DNA of 64,000 bases, taken from Thermus arciformis (GTDB lineage: Bacteria; Deinococcota; Deinococci; Deinococcales; Thermaceae). The DNA lies in assembly GCF_900102145.1 (NCBI RefSeq), contig NZ_FNBC01000001.1:96741-160740 (forward strand), in the 5' to 3' direction. Shown piece by piece: positions 37,080 through 46,283 of the stretch. Every line of letters starts with the position of its first letter. Positions within the stretch are counted from its first letter, which is position 1. The translations under genes and the position numbers were made by a program. The notes under the pieces were generated by a model. That model saw nothing but the letters and a program-made list of their open reading frames with translations, had not been told where the DNA came from and searched no databases.

Positions 37080-38324
37080 GCCCAGGTCCTCGCCGATGCG
37101 GTTTTTCAGGTAGTTCTCAAAGGCCCGGGTGACGAACTCCGGGTGGTTCACGAAGAAGACGAAGGTGGGCGGGGCCACCTCGGGCTGGGTGGCGTAGAGG
37201 ATCTTGAGGGGCTTGCCCTTGAAGTTCGGCGTCTGCACGCGGCTCGTCCAGACGGCCACCCAGCGGTTGAGCTCCGAGGTGGGGACGCGGGTGTGGTTGA
37301 GCTCGTGAAGGCGCACCGCCTCGCGGAAGATCCGGTCCAGGTTCTGCTTGGTGAAGGCCGAGGTGTAGACCCAGGGGAGGTGGTCCAGGTGGGCGAGCTT
37401 TTCCCGGAGGAGGCGCCGCACCTTGGGGGCGTCTTCCTTGCTCACCAGGTCCCACTTGGTGATGACCAAAAGGACGGGCTTGCCCCGTTCCAGAGCCTCG
37501 TTGGCGAGCTTCAGCTCCCGGTCCCCCACCTGGAAGGGGTCCACCACCAGAAGGACCACGTCCGCCTCGTCCATGGCCCGGAGGCTCCGCCTGATGGCGA
37601 GCTCCTCCACGAGGCTTTCGGGCCGCTTGCGGATCCCGGCGGTGTCCACCAGGACGAAGCGCTGGCCGCCGAAGAAGAACTCCACGTCAATGGCGTCCCG
37701 GGTGGTGCCGGCCTCCTCGGAGACGATGACCCGCTCCTCCCCCAGGATGGCGTTCAAGAGGCTAGACTTCCCGGCGTTAGGCCGGCCCACGATGGCGAGG
37801 CGGATGCCCGCCACCTCGGGCTCGGTCTCTATGTGCCGCACGGGAAGCCTCTCCCAGATGGCCTCCACGAGTTCCTCGAGCCCCCTCGCGTGCTCGCTGG
37901 AGGTGGGGATGGGGTCGCCGAAGCCCAAGGCGTAGAGGGGGCCCAGGTAGTGCTCGTGCTTGGGGTCGTCCACCTTGGTGGCCACCAGGATCACGGGCTT
38001 GCCCTTCTTGCGCAGGTACTCGGCCACCTCGAGGTCCGCCGGGGTGATCTCCGCCCTCCCGTCCACGGCGAAGAGCACCACCTCGGCGTCCTCCAGGGCC
38101 TGGTCCACCTTCTCCTGGATCTTCTTCTCCCACTTGTCCCCGGACCAGAGCCCCCCGGTGTCCACCAGGAGGAAGCGGCCCCGGTCGGTTTCCACCACCC
38201 CCTCCTTGAGGTCCCGGGTGACCCCGGGGACATCGGCCACCACCGCGCTCCGCTTCTTCAGGAGGCGGTTGAAAAGGCTGGACTTGCCCACGTTGGGCCT
38301 TCCCACGATCACGACCTTGTGCAT
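37029..38324 (-). CDS. der: ribosome-assembly GTPase Der (EngA)
   Basis: Double GTPase for 50S assembly; 431 residues. Two G domains with P-loops GRPNVGKSSLFN (near 8) and GRPNAGKSSLLN (near 180), switch motifs DTGG and DTAG, NKxD-type ATKVD and ITKWD, and a C-terminal KH-like domain. ATG at 38324; the frame continues to 39017 but only noncoding sequence lies there. A TATACT box (38379-38374) gives a leader of about 43 bases containing a strong hairpin. Confidence 0.95.
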   Translation of the reverse strand: MHKVVIVGRPNVGKSSLFNRLLKKRSAVVADVPGVTRDLKEGVVETDRGRFLLVDTGGLWSGDKWEKKIQEKVDQALEDAEVVLFAVDGRAEITPADLEVAEYLRKKGKPVILVATKVDDPKHEHYLGPLYALGFGDPIPTSSEHARGLEELVEAIWERLPVRHIETEPEVAGIRLAIVGRPNAGKSSLLNAILGEERVIVSEEAGTTRDAIDVEFFFGGQRFVLVDTAGIRKRPESLVEELAIRRSLRAMDEADVVLLVVDPFQVGDRELKLANEALERGKPVLLVITKWDLVSKEDAPKVRRLLREKLAHLDHLPWVYTSAFTKQNLDRIFREAVRLHELNHTRVPTSELNRWVAVWTSRVQTPNFKGKPLKILYATQPEVAPPTFVFFVNHPEFVTRAFENYLKNRIGEDLGLREVPFRLVFRGRREE

Positions 38325-38336
38325 CTTGACCCCACG

Positions 38337-38360
38337 AAAAGGGGCGGGGAGGCCCCCGCC
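38337..38360 (-). promoter_or_regulatory. terminator-like hairpin in the der leader
   Basis: Minus strand: GGCGGGG-GCCT-CCCCGCC followed by CCTTTTCG, located between the candidate start of transcription (about 38367) and the der ATG. It looks like an intrinsic terminator placed as an attenuator. No alternative antiterminator fold was evident. Confidence 0.4.
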
Positions 38361-38373
38361 CGCGCTACCCCCT

Positions 38374-38395
38374 AGTATAGCACGGCGGGTATACT
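38374..38395. promoter_or_regulatory. divergent -10 boxes of der and the acyltransferase gene
   Basis: TATACT on the minus strand (38379-38374) and TATACT on the plus strand (38390-38395). The plus-strand box ends 7 bases before the ATG at 38403, giving a leaderless transcript. Neither has a good -35 hexamer. Confidence 0.5.
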
Positions 38396-38402
38396 TTTTG
38401 GG

Positions 38403-38972
38403 ATGGAGCGGCTTGCCCGTTTCTTGCTCCGCCTTTTCGGCTGGACCTTGAAGGTGGAGCCTCCTCCCGTTCGGAGTTACGTCCTCATCGGCGCCCCCCA
38501 CACCTCTAACTGGGACTTCGTGGTGGGCCTTCTGGCCCTTTGGGCGGCGCGCATCCCCGCCCGGTGGCTCGGCAAAAAGGAGCTTTTCCAGCCCCCCTTG
38601 GGCTTCCTCATGCGGGCCTTGGGAGGCATCCCCGTGGACCGCTCCCGGCGGGAGGGCCTCGTGGACCAGGTGGCCCAGGTCCTTCGGGAGCGGGAGGTGG
38701 CCGTCCTCATCACCCCCGAGGGCACCCGGGGCAAGGCTCCCTACTGGCGCACCGGGTTTTACTACATGGCCCTGAAGGCGGGGGTGCCCATCGCCTTGGG
38801 CTACGTGGACTTTCCTCGCAAGGAGGTGGGCATCGGGGGGTACCTCTACCCGACCGGGGACCTCCGCCAAGACTTCGCCGCCATCCGGGCCTTCTACCAG
38901 GACAAGGTGGGCCTGAGGCCGGAGAAGCAGGGGCCCATCCGTATCCGGGAGGAAGCGGAAGAGGTGGCCTAG
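38403..38972 (+). CDS. PlsC-family acyltransferase
   Basis: 189 residues. Catalytic HX4D motif in APHTSNWDF (His about 33, Asp about 38) and TPEGTRGKAPYW, with PVDRSRREG between, as in 1-acyl-glycerol-phosphate acyltransferases. It is short, with only the core domain. Probable role in phospholipid or glycolipid assembly at the membrane. Leaderless start: TATACT ends 7 bases before the ATG. Confidence 0.88.
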   Translation: MERLARFLLRLFGWTLKVEPPPVRSYVLIGAPHTSNWDFVVGLLALWAARIPARWLGKKELFQPPLGFLMRALGGIPVDRSRREGLVDQVAQVLREREVAVLITPEGTRGKAPYWRTGFYYMALKAGVPIALGYVDFPRKEVGIGGYLYPTGDLRQDFAAIRAFYQDKVGLRPEKQGPIRIREEAEEVA

Positions 38973-39057
38973 AGCCAGGCTTCCCTTCCTAGGCCCCACC
39001 TGATACGCTCGTGGCACCCCTCTCGCGGACGCGGAGCGGACCTGGGCGGCGGAGGTT

Positions 39058-39432
39058 TCATCCGCCTCGTGCCCTAGCCTCGAGGACCACCACCGCCAGG
39101 GCCATCCCCCGCTCGTGGCTTAGGGAGAGGTGGGCGAAAAGCCCTTCCTCCGCCATGCGGGCCCCTATCCGGGGGGCGAAGCGAAGGGCGGGCCTTTTCC
39201 CTTCCATCCCCACCCAGACCTCCTTCCAGGAGAAGCTTTCCGGCCAGCACTTCTGGAAGGCCTCCTTGGCCGCGAGGCGGGCGGCGAGGCTCGGGAAAGG
39301 GTTTTGGCGGGCCAGGGCGTAGGCCACCTCCTCCTCGTGAAAAAGCCTCTTTAAAGCCCTCTCCCCGTGGCGGGCAAGCAGCCTTTCCACGCGGGCGATC
39401 TCCACCAAATCGGCCCCGAGGGCGACGATCAT
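39058..39432 (-). CDS. acpS: holo-[acyl-carrier-protein] synthase
   Basis: Attaches phosphopantetheine to ACP; 124 residues. GADLVEIARVERLLARHGER at the start (metal-binding Asp), LAARLAAKEAFQKCW with the catalytic Glu-Ala-Lys region, and SLSHERGMALAVVVLE. TACCAT ends 6 bases before the ATG. Divergent from rsmF across 52 bases. Confidence 0.94.
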   Translation of the reverse strand: MIVALGADLVEIARVERLLARHGERALKRLFHEEEVAYALARQNPFPSLAARLAAKEAFQKCWPESFSWKEVWVGMEGKRPALRFAPRIGARMAEEGLFAHLSLSHERGMALAVVVLEARARGG

Positions 39433-39475
39433 GGGCCCATGGTATCCCTTGAGGCCTTCGGGCCTTCCGTGCTAG

Positions 39476-40855
<1,380 letters not shown>

Positions 40856-40953
40856 GGCGTTCACGGAGGATTCACAAAAAGCCCCTGTTTTCTTCACGGC
40901 TTCCTTCCTACCCTAGGGCTGACCCTGGTAGGGGTCGGAAAGGAGGAAGGAAG

Positions 40954-41502
40954 ATGAAACGGCAAGCGTGGATGGTTCTCGTGGGGGTGGCGGCGCTGGG
41001 AATGGCCTTGGCCTACGGGCCCCGGTTCGGGGCGGGGCTGGGCGCGGGCGCGCCCCAGGCTGGGGTTGCGGCGGGCTTGGCGGGTACCCTGCACGACGAG
41101 GTGGCCGCGCTTTTGGGCGTGACCCCCGAGGAGCTCATCGCCCTCCACCAGCAGGGGAAGACCCTGGCCCAGATCGCCCAGGAGCTGGGGGTGGATTTAG
41201 GGAAGCTGGAAGCTCAGCTCGTGGAGGTGCGCAACGCTGCCATTGACGAGGCGGTGGGGGCGGGGAGCCTCGCCCAGGCCCAGGCGGCGCTCATGAAGAC
41301 CCGCACCCAGGCCGTGGTCCGGGCGATGCTGCAGCGGGAGGTGGGCCCCGCGGCGGGGTTCGTCTACGGTCCGGCCTACGGGGCCCAGGCTTGGGGGAAG
41401 CGCACCGGCCAGCCGGTAGCCCCGGCGCCCGGCTACCCCACCTGCCCGTACTTCCCGCAGGGCGGGGCTTTCGGGCCCTTTGGCCCGGCGTGGAACAGGT
41501 GA
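40954..41502 (+). CDS. secreted protein preceding a two-component system
   Basis: 182 residues. Signal peptide (RQAWMVLVGVAALGMALA), a Gly/Ala-rich stretch, a helical central region (about 50-120: DEVAALLGVTPEELIALHQQ, KTLAQIAQELGVDLGKLEAQ) and a Pro/Gly-rich tail with one Cys (YPTCPYFPQG). Resembles small periplasmic DUF2680-like or stress-sensor proteins but was not identified. GGAAGGAGG precedes the ATG. Its position suggests it is a target or sensor partner of the kinase at 42232. Confidence 0.65.
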   Translation: MKRQAWMVLVGVAALGMALAYGPRFGAGLGAGAPQAGVAAGLAGTLHDEVAALLGVTPEELIALHQQGKTLAQIAQELGVDLGKLEAQLVEVRNAAIDEAVGAGSLAQAQAALMKTRTQAVVRAMLQREVGPAAGFVYGPAYGAQAWGKRTGQPVAPAPGYPTCPYFPQGGAFGPFGPAWNR

Positions 41503-41554
41503 GGGCTTTCTGACGGCCCTGCCCCGGGAAGGGCGGGGCCGCTAAGCTTTAGGT

Positions 41555-42235
41555 ATGCCGGGAGAGCTGGTGCTGGTGGTGGAGGACGAGCCCCAGATCG
41601 CCGACACCTTGGAGCGCTACCTGCGGGCCTACGGCTTTCGCACGGAGCGGGCCGGTGATGGGGAGCGGGCTTTGGAATTGTGGCGGGTTCTGAGGCCCGA
41701 CCTCGTCCTTCTGGACCTGATGCTGCCCAAGCTGGATGGCCTTGAGGTCCTGAAGCGCCTGCGCCAGGGGGACCGGACCCCGGTCATCGTCCTCACCGCT
41801 AGGGCGGAGGAGGCGGACCGGCTTTTGGGCTTGGAGCTAGGCGCCGATGACTACGTGGTAAAGCCCTTTAGCCCCCGGGAGGTGGTGGCCCGGGTGCGTG
41901 CGGTCCTTCGCCGGGCCCAGGGCCTGGTGCGCCCTCCCAGCCACCTGCGGGTGGGGCCCTTGGAGGTGGACATGGAGGCCTTCAGGGCCCGGTGCCGGGA
42001 CCAGGAGCTTTCCTTGACCCCCACCCAGGTCCGCCTCCTGTACCTCCTCATGGCCCGGGCGGGCAAGGCGGTCTCGCGCCAGGAACTCCTGGATGGCTTG
42101 GGAACGGAAGCGGACGAGCGCACTGTGGACGCCCACGTCAAGAACCTGCGGGCCCGCCTGGGCCCTTGCACCCCCCTCCTGGAGACGGTGCGGGGTTACG
42201 GCTATCGTCTACGGGAGGGGCAGGAGGAGGGATGA
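41555..42235 (+). CDS. OmpR-family response regulator
   Basis: 226 residues. Receiver domain with acidic pocket VVEDEPQ, phosphorylated Asp54 in [11 protein letters not shown], Lys103 in VVKPFSP; winged-helix DNA-binding domain from about 130 ([45 protein letters not shown]). TAAGCT ends 6 bases before the ATG (leaderless). Overlaps the kinase gene as ATGA. Confidence 0.95.
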   Translation: MPGELVLVVEDEPQIADTLERYLRAYGFRTERAGDGERALELWRVLRPDLVLLDLMLPKLDGLEVLKRLRQGDRTPVIVLTARAEEADRLLGLELGADDYVVKPFSPREVVARVRAVLRRAQGLVRPPSHLRVGPLEVDMEAFRARCRDQELSLTPTQVRLLYLLMARAGKAVSRQELLDGLGTEADERTVDAHVKNLRARLGPCTPLLETVRGYGYRLREGQEEG

Positions 42236-43326
42236 AGCTTCTTCCCCGCCTGGCCTTGGCCATGGCGCTGGTGGCGGTGTCGGTGGCGGGCTTGTCCGGA
42301 TTTTTGGCTTACAGGGTGGCGGCGGAGCACGTGGGCCGGGCCTTGGCCTTTAGCGACGGCCTGGGCAACCCCGGGGCGCCCCGGGTGGGTTTGCGCCAGC
42401 AGCGCCTTTTGCAGAACCTCCGTTCTTCCCTTTGGATCGCGGTGGGGGGGGCGCTCTTGCTGGGCCTCGGGGTGGGTACCCTTCTCGCCCGGGGCCTCGT
42501 GCGCCCGGTCCAGCAGCTGGCGGAGGCGGCGGAGGCCTACCGCCAGGGGGACAGGCGCCGCCGGGCCCGGGTGGTGGGCCAGGACGAGGTGGCCGAGGTG
42601 GCCAGGAGCTTCAACCTTCTCCTGGATACGCTAGAGCGTAAGGAGGCCGAGGAGAAGCGGCTTTTCGCCGACATCGCCCACGACCTGCGCACCCCCCTCA
42701 CCGTCCTTCAGGCGGACCTCGAGGCCATGGAGGACGGGCTTATGCCCTGTAACCCGGAGAACCTGCGGAGGCTTCAGGAGGAGGTGCGCTTTTTGGCCCG
42801 GCTCGTGGAGGATATCCGGCTCCTCACCCAGGCCGAGGAAGGCGCGCTGCGGCTATCCCCGACGGCCCTGGATCTCAGGGCCTTCTCCCAAAGAATATTA
42901 GACCGTTTTCACACTCGGGCAGAAACCAAGGGGGTGCGCCTTTCCCTGGAGGGGAAGGCTCTTTTGGCTTGGGCGGATGCGGAGGCCTTTTCCCGCATCT
43001 TGCAGAACCTCTTGGACAACGCGGTGCGCCATACCCCGCCGGGGGGCAGGGTGGAGGTGGCCCTGGAGGAGGAGGACCGCTGGGCCCGGGTGGAGGTGCG
43101 GGATACGGGGCCCGGCCTCCGCCCCGGGGAGGAGGAGAAGGTGTTCCAGCGCTTTTACCGGGGGGACCCTGCCCGCACCCGGGGCGGAAGCGGCTTGGGG
43201 TTGGCCATCGCCAAGGCCCTGGCCGAAGCCATGGGAGGGAGGCTCGAGGCGGCGAACCGGGAGGAAGGGGGGGCGGTTTTTGCCCTCCGGCTTCCCAAGG
43301 CCCCGGAGGGCCAGGTACCCCCTTAA
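42232..43326 (+). CDS. sensor histidine kinase
   Basis: 364 residues: two membrane helices (about 7-27 and 65-87) around a short periplasmic loop of about 40 residues, HAMP ([17 protein letters not shown]), HisKA with [20 protein letters not shown] (His150), and HATPase with [24 protein letters not shown] and [15 protein letters not shown]. Partner of the regulator at 41555. The small sensor loop suggests it detects the membrane or the secreted protein encoded upstream. Confidence 0.94.
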   Translation: MKLLPRLALAMALVAVSVAGLSGFLAYRVAAEHVGRALAFSDGLGNPGAPRVGLRQQRLLQNLRSSLWIAVGGALLLGLGVGTLLARGLVRPVQQLAEAAEAYRQGDRRRRARVVGQDEVAEVARSFNLLLDTLERKEAEEKRLFADIAHDLRTPLTVLQADLEAMEDGLMPCNPENLRRLQEEVRFLARLVEDIRLLTQAEEGALRLSPTALDLRAFSQRILDRFHTRAETKGVRLSLEGKALLAWADAEAFSRILQNLLDNAVRHTPPGGRVEVALEEEDRWARVEVRDTGPGLRPGEEEKVFQRFYRGDPARTRGGSGLGLAIAKALAEAMGGRLEAANREEGGAVFALRLPKAPEGQVPP

Positions 43327-43340
43327 GCTACGCCCTGGGA

Positions 43341-44390
43341 TTAGGTCCTCAAGAGCCCGAGCCCCTTGAGCTCCTCCCGCCAGGCGCTGTAGGCCTCCCG
43401 AAGGAGGCCTTCGGGTAAGGGGCGCACCACAAGCCTCCCCGGGGCCAGGGGCACCACCCAGTGGAGGCTTTCCGAGACCTTCTTCTTGTCCCGGAGGAGG
43501 TAGGGGAGGAGGTCTTCAAAGGCGAAAGGCGGCAGGGGAGGGGGGGAGAGCCAAAGGAGGAGGCGGCGCACGGGGAGCAAAAGGTCCTCGCCCCCCAGGG
43601 CCCTTCCCAGAAGGGCGGCGTAGAGGAGGCCGTAGGCCACGGCCATCCCGTGGGGGAGGGCGTGGCGGGTTTGGGCCTCCAGGGCGTGGCCCAGGGTGTG
43701 GCCGAGGTTTAGAAGGCGCCTTTTCCCCTTTTCCAGGGGGTCTTCCTCGGTGATCCGCACCTTCACCGCCACCGCCCTGGCCAAGAAGGCCTCGAGGCGG
43801 GGGCTTTGCGGCGTGAGGTCCTCCACCTTGAGAAGGGCCTCGTCCCCGGCGATGAGGCCGTGCTTGAAGGCCTCCACCAGGCCCTCCTTGAAGGTGGGGA
43901 GGGGAAGGGTCCTGAGCGCCCTAAGCTCGGCGTAGACCCCTTGGGGGAAGTGGAAGGCCCCCACCAGGTTCTTCCCCTCGGGGAGGTTGATCCCGGTCTT
44001 CCCTCCCACGCTTGCGTCCACGATGGCCAAGGTGGTGGTGGGGAAGGCGAGGTAAGCCACCCCCCGGAGGTAGGTGGCGGCCACGAAGCCCCCCAGGTCC
44101 GTGAGGGTCCCGCCCCCCACCACGAGGAGGGTGGCGTTCCGGGGGAGGCCCCTTTCCGCAAGCCAGGAAAGGACCTTCCCGTAGACCTCCAGGGACTTCG
44201 CCCCTTCCCCCCCGGGAAGGCCCAGGAGGTGGGGCACCCCAAAGGCCTCGGCCACCTCTTGGGCGAAGCCCTCCACCTTCTCGTCAAAGAGGAGGGCGGC
44301 GGGGCCCGGCAAGGGGGGCGCTGCTTCCAGGACACCCTCGCCGATGACGATGGGGTAGGAAACGGGGTTACGGACGTCTAGCCTTCGCAT
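43341..44390 (-). CDS. aroB: 3-dehydroquinate synthase
   Basis: Second step of the shikimate pathway; NAD- and metal-dependent; 349 residues. GGEGAKSLEVYGKVLSWLAE, VVGGGTLTDLGGFVAATYLRG, TTTLAIVDASVGGKTGINLP and metal-binding LNLGHTLGHALE with HGMAVAYGL. ATG at 44390, overlapping aroK by 23 bases. Last of the aroC-aroK-aroB operon. Confidence 0.96.
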   Translation of the reverse strand: MRRLDVRNPVSYPIVIGEGVLEAAPPLPGPAALLFDEKVEGFAQEVAEAFGVPHLLGLPGGEGAKSLEVYGKVLSWLAERGLPRNATLLVVGGGTLTDLGGFVAATYLRGVAYLAFPTTTLAIVDASVGGKTGINLPEGKNLVGAFHFPQGVYAELRALRTLPLPTFKEGLVEAFKHGLIAGDEALLKVEDLTPQSPRLEAFLARAVAVKVRITEEDPLEKGKRRLLNLGHTLGHALEAQTRHALPHGMAVAYGLLYAALLGRALGGEDLLLPVRRLLLWLSPPPLPPFAFEDLLPYLLRDKKKVSESLHWVVPLAPGRLVVRPLPEGLLREAYSAWREELKGLGLLRT

Positions 44391-44922
44391 AGGCCCAAAG
44401 CTTCTCCACGATCTCCGCCACCACCTCCTCCACCTTCCTGCCGTCCGTGGACACGTGGATGTGGGCCTCCTGGTAGACGGGCCTTCGGGCCTCCAGGAGG
44501 GTGCGGATGCGCTCCAGGGGGTTTTCCACCTGGAGGAGGGGCCTCTCCCCGGGCTTGCGCAGGGTCCTTTCCAGGATGGTCTCGGGGCTTGCCCAGAGGG
44601 CCACCACCGGCCCCCGCCCGAGGAGGGCCTTCCGGTTCTCCGGGTCCACGAAGGTGCCCCCGCCCAAGGAGAGGACCAGGAAGTCCTTTCCCAAAAGCTC
44701 CCGCACCGCCTCCTTTTCCATCTTCCGGAAGGCCTCCTCCCCGAGGTGGCGGAAGATGTCGGGGATGGAGATCCCGGTGCGCCGCTCTATGTAGCGGTCC
44801 AGGTCAATGAAGTGGAGCATGAGCGCCCGGGCAAGCTCCTTGCCGATGCGGCTTTTCCCCACCCCCATGAACCCGGTGAGGCTCACGAAGGTGGCGGGGC
44901 GGGGGACCTCGAGGCGGGCCAT
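44368..44922 (-). CDS. aroK: shikimate kinase
   Basis: 184 residues. P-loop GFMGVGKSRIGKELA near 17, substrate-binding IDLDRYIERRTG, LSLGGGTFVDPENR, and LID region RPLLQVENPLERI. AGGAGG abuts the ATG, and TAGGAT (44934-44929) ends 6 bases upstream inside the end of aroC, so an internal leaderless promoter is possible in addition to readthrough. Confidence 0.96.
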   Translation of the reverse strand: MARLEVPRPATFVSLTGFMGVGKSRIGKELARALMLHFIDLDRYIERRTGISIPDIFRHLGEEAFRKMEKEAVRELLGKDFLVLSLGGGTFVDPENRKALLGRGPVVALWASPETILERTLRKPGERPLLQVENPLERIRTLLEARRPVYQEAHIHVSTDGRKVEEVVAEIVEKLWAYAKARRP

Positions 44923-44941
44923 CCTCCTATCCTACCCGGGC

Positions 44942-46093
44942 TCAGTAGGCCCGCACCCGCTCCCGGTAGCGCTCCACCCGCTCCTGGACTTCCTCCAGGG
45001 TATCCCCCCCGAACTTCTCCAGATAGGCCTGGGCCAGGACGATGGCCGAGAGGGCGCAGAGGATGACGCTCGCCGCGGGCACCGCCGTGGTGTCGCTTCT
45101 CTCCCTGGCGGCGTCCTCGGGCTCGTGGGTCACCACGTCCACGGTGGGGAGGGGCTTCATCAGGGTGGCGATGGGTTTTAAGGCGGCCCGGACCACGAGC
45201 TCCTCCCCCGTGGTCATGCCCCCTTCCAGCCCCCCTGCCCGGTTGGTCTTCCGGTAAAAGCCCCGCTCCGGGCTCCAGTAGATGGCGTCGTGCACCTCGG
45301 AGCCCCGCTTCATGGCGTTGGCGAAGGCGGGGCCGATCTCCACCCCCTTCACCGCCGGGATGGAGAGGGCCATCTGGGCGAGCCTTCCGTCCAGCTTCCG
45401 GTCCCAGTGGACGTGGCTCCCCAGGCCCGGCACGAGCCCCCGGAAGCGGGCCTCTATCACGCCTCCCAGGGTGTCCCCTTCCGCCTTGGCCTGGTCAATG
45501 CGGCGGATGGCCTCGGCCTCGGCCTCGGGGTCGGTCATGCGCAAGGGGCTTTCCTCAATGCGGGGCAAAAGGTCCCAGGAGAAGGGCACCTTGGCCCACA
45601 CCCCCGCCATCCCCGGCACATACCCCACCCCCTCCACCCCGAGGAGGGAAAGGAGCTTCATGGCCACGGCCCCCACGGCCACCCGCATGGCCGTCTCCCG
45701 GGCGCTTGCCCTTTCCAGCACGTCCCTCAGGTCCTTGTGCCCGTACTTCATGCCCCCGGCGAGGTCGGCGTGGCCCGGCCTGGCCGCGGTCAGGGCCCGC
45801 TTCCTGGGCCAGTTTCCCGGGGCGGGGTCCATGATCTCGGCCCAGTTCTTGAAGTCGGCGTTCCTTATGGCCAGGGCCAGAGGGGCGCCCGTGGTGCGGC
45901 CCGCCCTCACCCCGGCGCGAAACTCCACCCGGTCGCGCTCAATGACCATGCGCCGGCCCCGGCCGTAGCCCTTCTGCCGCTTCTCCAGCCACGGGTTGAT
46001 GTCCTCTTCCGTGAGGGGAAGCCCGGCGGGAAGCCCTTCAACGATGGCGAGAAGCTCGGGCCCGTGGGACTCGCCTGCCGTGAGAAACCTCAT
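44942..46093 (-). CDS. aroC: chorismate synthase
   Basis: Last step of chorismate synthesis, reduced-FMN dependent; 383 residues. MRFLTAGESHGPELLAIVEG at the start, KGYGRGRRMVIERD, RPGHADLAGGMKYGHKDLRD and ERSDTTAVPAASVI. The ATG at 46093 is preferred to an upstream extension because the family begins here and TACAAT (46105-46100) ends 6 bases before it. Confidence 0.97.
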   Translation of the reverse strand: MRFLTAGESHGPELLAIVEGLPAGLPLTEEDINPWLEKRQKGYGRGRRMVIERDRVEFRAGVRAGRTTGAPLALAIRNADFKNWAEIMDPAPGNWPRKRALTAARPGHADLAGGMKYGHKDLRDVLERASARETAMRVAVGAVAMKLLSLLGVEGVGYVPGMAGVWAKVPFSWDLLPRIEESPLRMTDPEAEAEAIRRIDQAKAEGDTLGGVIEARFRGLVPGLGSHVHWDRKLDGRLAQMALSIPAVKGVEIGPAFANAMKRGSEVHDAIYWSPERGFYRKTNRAGGLEGGMTTGEELVVRAALKPIATLMKPLPTVDVVTHEPEDAARERSDTTAVPAASVILCALSAIVLAQAYLEKFGGDTLEEVQERVERYRERVRAY

Positions 46094-46099
46094 GGGGTC

Positions 46100-46105
46100 A
46101 TTGTA
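46100..46105 (-). promoter_or_regulatory. aroC leaderless -10 box
   Basis: TACAAT ends 6 bases before the aroC ATG; no Shine-Dalgarno sequence between them. Confidence 0.55.
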
Positions 46106-46183
46106 GGGAGGAAAGGGCCCAGGGTCCAGGGGAAAAGGGCGGGGCCTCCTAAGGCCCCACCCTCTGGGCCATGCCGCGGGGCT

Positions 46184-46223
46184 TAAGTACCCCACCGCGG
46201 CTTTCGCCGCGGTGGGGGCCCCA
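46184..46223. repeat. terminator-like repeat TAAGTACCCC-stem-GGGGGCCCC, copy 2
   Basis: Hairpin CCCACCGCGGC/GCCGCGGTGGG (46190-46217) between pilQ and aroC. The outer sequences TAAGTACCCC and GGGGGCCCCA are identical to those at 30271-30300. Likely ends the pil transcript before the aro promoter. Confidence 0.6.
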
Positions 46224-46283
46224 AAAGGACCTTCCCAAGCCTTATTTGGGGCAACCCGTGTTGCGAAATCAACGTGCAGCCAC

